From: Actinomycetota bacterium
GTDB lineage: Bacteria; Actinomycetota; Actinomycetes; S36-B12; UBA5976
Reading direction: 5' to 3'
DNA: 8,989 bases
Assembly (NCBI GenBank): GCA_009704345.1
Contig: WLEH01000024.1
Location: forward strand, 1 to 8,989
Shown: positions 7,209 through 8,989 of the stretch, piece by piece
How positions within the stretch are numbered: the stretch's first letter is position 1
Layout: the number at the start of each line of letters is the position of its first letter
The notes under the pieces: generated by a model
Told to the model about the DNA's origin: nothing
Databases searched by the model: none
The model's input: the letters and a program-made list of their open reading frames with translations, nothing else
Position numbers and translations under genes: made by a program

Positions 7209-7214
7209 AGCCTA
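7209..7214 (-). promoter_or_regulatory. Predicted -10 box of a leaderless cysS promoter
   Basis: On the minus strand TAGGCT ends 6 nt before the cysS ATG, the same hexamer and spacing as at the membrane-protein gene at 5489. No clear -35 is found about 17 bp upstream. No T-box or other leader structure is possible if transcription starts here. Confidence 0.5.
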
Positions 7215-7240
7215 GAAGGAAATCGCTCGCGGCGTTGCAT

Positions 7241-7268
7241 TTGCTTTGCTGGCGAGAGGCGATAATCT
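7241..7268 (+). promoter_or_regulatory. Candidate fdxA-dapC promoter
   Basis: TTGCTT (7241-7246) and TAATCT (7263-7268) are 16 bp apart; the overlapping GATAAT (7261-7266) is an alternative -10. Transcription would begin near 7273-7276, giving a leader of about 20-25 nt before the fdxA ATG. This is the longest gene-free stretch in the window (94 bp), shared with the divergent cysS promoter. Confidence 0.4.
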
Positions 7269-7283
7269 GCGCCTACGCAATTT

Positions 7284-7289
7284 GAGGGG
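7284..7289 (+). promoter_or_regulatory. Shine-Dalgarno sequence of fdxA
   Basis: GAGGGG ends 7 nt before the ATG at 7297 and is the clearest ribosome binding site in the window. It fixes the start at 7297 rather than the in-frame TTG at 7246. Most other genes here lack such a site. Confidence 0.75.
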
Positions 7290-7296
7290 TGGCCCA

Positions 7297-7617
7297 ATGA
7301 CTTATGTGATTACCGAAGCTTGCATTGATACGCAAGACAGGTCCTGCATTGAAGAATGTCCAGTTGACTGTATTTATGAAGGTGATCGCATGCTTTACAT
7401 CCACCCAGATGAGTGTGTGGATTGCGGCGCCTGTGAGCCGGTATGTCCAGTTGAGGCAATTTTTTATGAAGATGATGTGCCAGCTGAATTAAGTAACTAC
7501 ACCGAGATCAACCGCGACTTCTTTGCTGAGATTGGCTCACCGGGTGGCGCTAGCAAAGTGGGCCGCGTTGGTAAAGATGTTGATGCAATCGCGGCAATGC
7601 CACCAAAGGCAAGTTAG
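7297..7617 (+). CDS. fdxA: Seven-iron ferredoxin (3Fe-4S / 4Fe-4S)
   Basis: This is a small soluble electron carrier of the Azotobacter FdI / mycobacterial FdxA type, 106 residues. By alignment with Azotobacter FdI, C9, C17 and C50 should hold the [3Fe-4S] cluster and C21, C40, C43 and C46 the [4Fe-4S] cluster, with C25 as the free cysteine. The core motifs are CIEECPVDCIYEG and CVDCGACEPVCPVEAIFYEDD. The acidic middle and the SPGGASKVGR stretch at 81-90 are also typical of actinobacterial members. The ATG at 7297 starts MTYVI as in homologues and has a strong Shine-Dalgarno sequence. The gene is 3 nt upstream of dapC in the same reading frame, a common actinobacterial pairing. Electron partners cannot be read from the sequence; IspH, an iron-sulfur enzyme also in this window, is one candidate. 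Confidence 0.95.
   Translation: MTYVITEACIDTQDRSCIEECPVDCIYEGDRMLYIHPDECVDCGACEPVCPVEAIFYEDDVPAELSNYTEINRDFFAEIGSPGGASKVGRVGKDVDAIAAMPPKAS
7605..7609 (+). promoter_or_regulatory. Weak Shine-Dalgarno-like site before the dapC TTG start
   Basis: AAAGG lies inside the fdxA 3' end, 11 nt before the TTG at 7621. The spacing is long, so dapC is probably also translated by reinitiation of ribosomes that finish fdxA at the TAG 3 nt upstream. Confidence 0.4.
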
Positions 7618-7620
7618 TTC

Positions 7621-8703
7621 TTGCTCGCTGATCACTTACCCGATTTCCCGTGGGATTTGCTGCAACCAGCAGCAAAATTGGCTGCGAATCATCCGGCTGG
7701 CTTGATTGATTTATCTGTTGGCACCCCAGTTGATGCGGTAGCACCTGAAATTCAAGCAGCAGCAGCTGCAGCACTTGATGCGCATGCTTATCCGTTAACT
7801 GCTGGCACCACTGCACTAATTGCAGCGCAACAAACTTGGTTGGCCAAAATTGCACATGCTGATGTATCTGCACTTGGAACTATTCCAACTATTGGCTCAA
7901 AAGAGGCAGTCGCGCTGTTGCCGTTGCTACTTGGCTTAACTGGTAATAGCAAAGTCGCAATTCCAAAGTTGGCCTATCCAACTTATGCCGTTGGCGCGCA
8001 AGCAGTTGGTGCCACCGTGGTGCTCGCAGATACGCCGGCAGAGTTAACTGAGTCGGTAGATTTTGTTTGGCTCAATTCGCCATCTAATCCAACTGGGAAT
8101 GTGTTAACTAAAGCAGAACTGATGAGTTGGATTGAATTTTCCCGAGATACTGACACTGTTGTTGCTAGTGATGAATGTTATTTAACTCTAGGTTGGGATG
8201 AAAGTCCAATTTCGATTCTCAATACTCAACTTATTGGTGGTAACTATCGCAATTTAGTTGCGCTGCATTCACTGTCTAAGCGATCATCGCTAGCTGGTTA
8301 TCGGGCAGCAGCAATTTCAGGTGATAAGGAAATTGTTTCTGCACTGCTGCAAGCTAGAAAGCATCTAGGATTAATAACGCCAACCCCGAGTCAAGCAGCA
8401 GCAACTGCGGCTTGGTTAGATGAAGCACATGCGCTAAAGCAACGCGAGGTATATCAAAATCGTAGAACGGTGATGCAACAGGCGTTCCGGTCTGCTGGAT
8501 TTGAAATTTCGCATTCTGCTGCAGGACTGTATTTATGGTTAACGCGCCATGAAGATTGCTGGACCAGCGTTAATTGGTTGGCAGAGCGAGGCGTCTTAGT
8601 TGCACCTGGAATCTTCTATGGTGAAGCAGGGGCCAAATTCATTCGAGCGGCAATGACAGAAACTGATGCAAAAATTAATCAGTTACGCGACCGATTAATG
8701 TAA
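7621..8703 (+). CDS. dapC: Succinyldiaminopimelate transaminase (DapC type)
   Basis: DapC is a fold-type I PLP aminotransferase that converts N-succinyl-2-amino-6-ketopimelate to N-succinyl-LL-diaminopimelate with glutamate as donor, in lysine and cell-wall diaminopimelate synthesis. The 360-residue product shows the PLP lysine K220 in SLSKRSSLAGYR, N156 in SPSNPTGN, D184 and Y187 in SDECY, R228, and the carboxylate-binding R342 in FIRAAMTET. The N-terminal LPDFPWD and DLSVGTPVD segments are typical of actinobacterial DapC. The start is TTG at 7621: an in-frame TAG ends fdxA two codons earlier, and no ATG or GTG precedes the conserved N-terminus. It is probably cotranscribed with fdxA. Its 3' end overlaps the convergent dapD, which encodes the preceding pathway enzyme, and this supports the DapC call over other class I/II aminotransferases. 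Confidence 0.9.
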   Translation: MLADHLPDFPWDLLQPAAKLAANHPAGLIDLSVGTPVDAVAPEIQAAAAAALDAHAYPLTAGTTALIAAQQTWLAKIAHADVSALGTIPTIGSKEAVALLPLLLGLTGNSKVAIPKLAYPTYAVGAQAVGATVVLADTPAELTESVDFVWLNSPSNPTGNVLTKAELMSWIEFSRDTDTVVASDECYLTLGWDESPISILNTQLIGGNYRNLVALHSLSKRSSLAGYRAAAISGDKEIVSALLQARKHLGLITPTPSQAAATAAWLDEAHALKQREVYQNRRTVMQQAFRSAGFEISHSAAGLYLWLTRHEDCWTSVNWLAERGVLVAPGIFYGEAGAKFIRAAMTETDAKINQLRDRLM

Positions 8704-8989
8704 TGCTTGGTTTAAACCGCCCCAAGTTCCAGATTTAGAAATTGCTTCAATCGCGCCAGTTTGGCTGTTGCGCCTGAATAACAAACCTGATTCGCCAGAT
8801 AGCGATGCTGCTTTAATTGTTTTGCCATCGGGTAACAACACTTTGCTACCAGCAGTTAAATAAAGTCCAGCTTCAACGATGCAGTTATCGCCAAGTGAAA
8901 TACCAACACCCGCGTTAGCACCAATTAAACAATTCTCACCAATTCGAATAACTTCTTTACCGCCGCCAGATAGCGTGCCCATAATAGAA
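8695..8989 (-). CDS. dapD: Tetrahydrodipicolinate N-succinyltransferase, C-terminal part (5' end outside window)
   Basis: DapD transfers succinate from succinyl-CoA to tetrahydrodipicolinate, giving the keto-acid that DapC then aminates. About 97 residues are visible, with the frame open to the window edge; the ATG at 8982 falls within the conserved SIMGTLSGGG segment and is therefore internal. Hexapeptide-repeat sequence of a left-handed beta-helix follows (IRIGENCLIGANAGVGISLGDNCIVEAGLY, given here as a span ending about 8861), then the usual C-terminal domain with KVLLPDGK and SGLLFRRNSQTGAIE, ending LNQALH. Actinobacterial DapD is roughly 310-330 residues, so about two-thirds is missing. 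The last 9 bp overlap dapC tail to tail. Confidence 0.93.
   Translation of the reverse strand, partial: SIMGTLSGGGKEVIRIGENCLIGANAGVGISLGDNCIVEAGLYLTAGSKVLLPDGKTIKAASLSGESGLLFRRNSQTGAIEAISKSGTWGGLNQALH

Noticed and set aside
7223..7256. Imperfect inverted repeat (CTCGC / GCGAG) between cysS and fdxA
   Set aside because: Only 5 matching bases with a 21-nt loop; too weak to call an operator or terminator.
7757..7774. GCA-type triplet run in dapC, with similar runs in xseA (about 622-635) and a CAG-like run in the S9 gene
   Set aside because: Short alanine or glutamine codon runs with mixed codons; no array, and explained by protein composition.
7550..7873. 107-codon minus-strand frame spanning the fdxA-dapC junction
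   Set aside because: It is antisense to two well-supported genes, and its Gln/Leu/His-rich sequence is what reversed Ala-rich coding produces.
1..8989. CRISPR arrays, tRNA/rRNA genes, insertion sequences, phage or defence genes
   Set aside because: No direct-repeat array, no tRNA-like cloverleaf in the few gaps, no transposase or integrase motifs; every long frame is a housekeeping or conserved gene.

Overview
The window reads as chromosomal core sequence from a low-GC, streamlined actinobacterium. GC content looks to be in the mid-40s percent by eye. Three things point to Actinobacteria: the neighbourhood xseA / ispH / DUF6542-like membrane protein / ychF, the tight pair of 7Fe ferredoxin plus DapC-type aminotransferase, and YchF and ferredoxin sequences close to actinobacterial forms. 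The low GC and extreme compactness would suit a planktonic lineage such as the freshwater acI group (Nanopelagicales). That taxonomic step is inference and was not tested against a database.

Layout. Bases 1-826 hold the 3' part of xseA (+). Complete ispH follows (848-1801, +), abutting a convergent four-helix membrane protein (1802-2281, -). A 28-bp divergent gap leads to ychF (2310-3383, +), whose stop overlaps that of a large S9-family dipeptidyl-peptidase-like gene (3380-5431, -). A 57-bp divergent gap leads to a small membrane protein (5489-5860, +), which overlaps the end of a cysteinyl-tRNA synthetase gene (5814-7202, -). A 94-bp divergent gap leads to fdxA (7297-7617, +) and, 3 nt later, dapC (7621-8703, +). 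dapC overlaps the end of a convergent partial dapD (8695-8989, -). Only about 203 of 8,989 bases (2.3%) lie outside genes. No gene-free stretch exceeds 94 bases, and I see no tRNA, rRNA, CRISPR, insertion sequence or phage gene.

Functions are housekeeping: DNA repair (XseA), isoprenoid synthesis (IspH), ribosome-associated ATPase (YchF), peptide turnover (S9 peptidase), tRNA charging (CysS), electron transfer (FdxA) and lysine/diaminopimelate synthesis (DapD then DapC). I found no new multi-gene system.

The most notable signal is regulatory. Several starts are preceded by a TANNNT hexamer exactly 6-7 nt upstream (ispH, ychF, the small membrane protein, cysS, and the S9 gene if a GTG two codons downstream is used). 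This is the geometry of a -10 box directing leaderless transcripts. The two starts without it, fdxA and dapC, are the ones with Shine-Dalgarno-like sequences. In addition, all four convergent gene pairs abut or overlap, leaving no room for intrinsic terminators between them.
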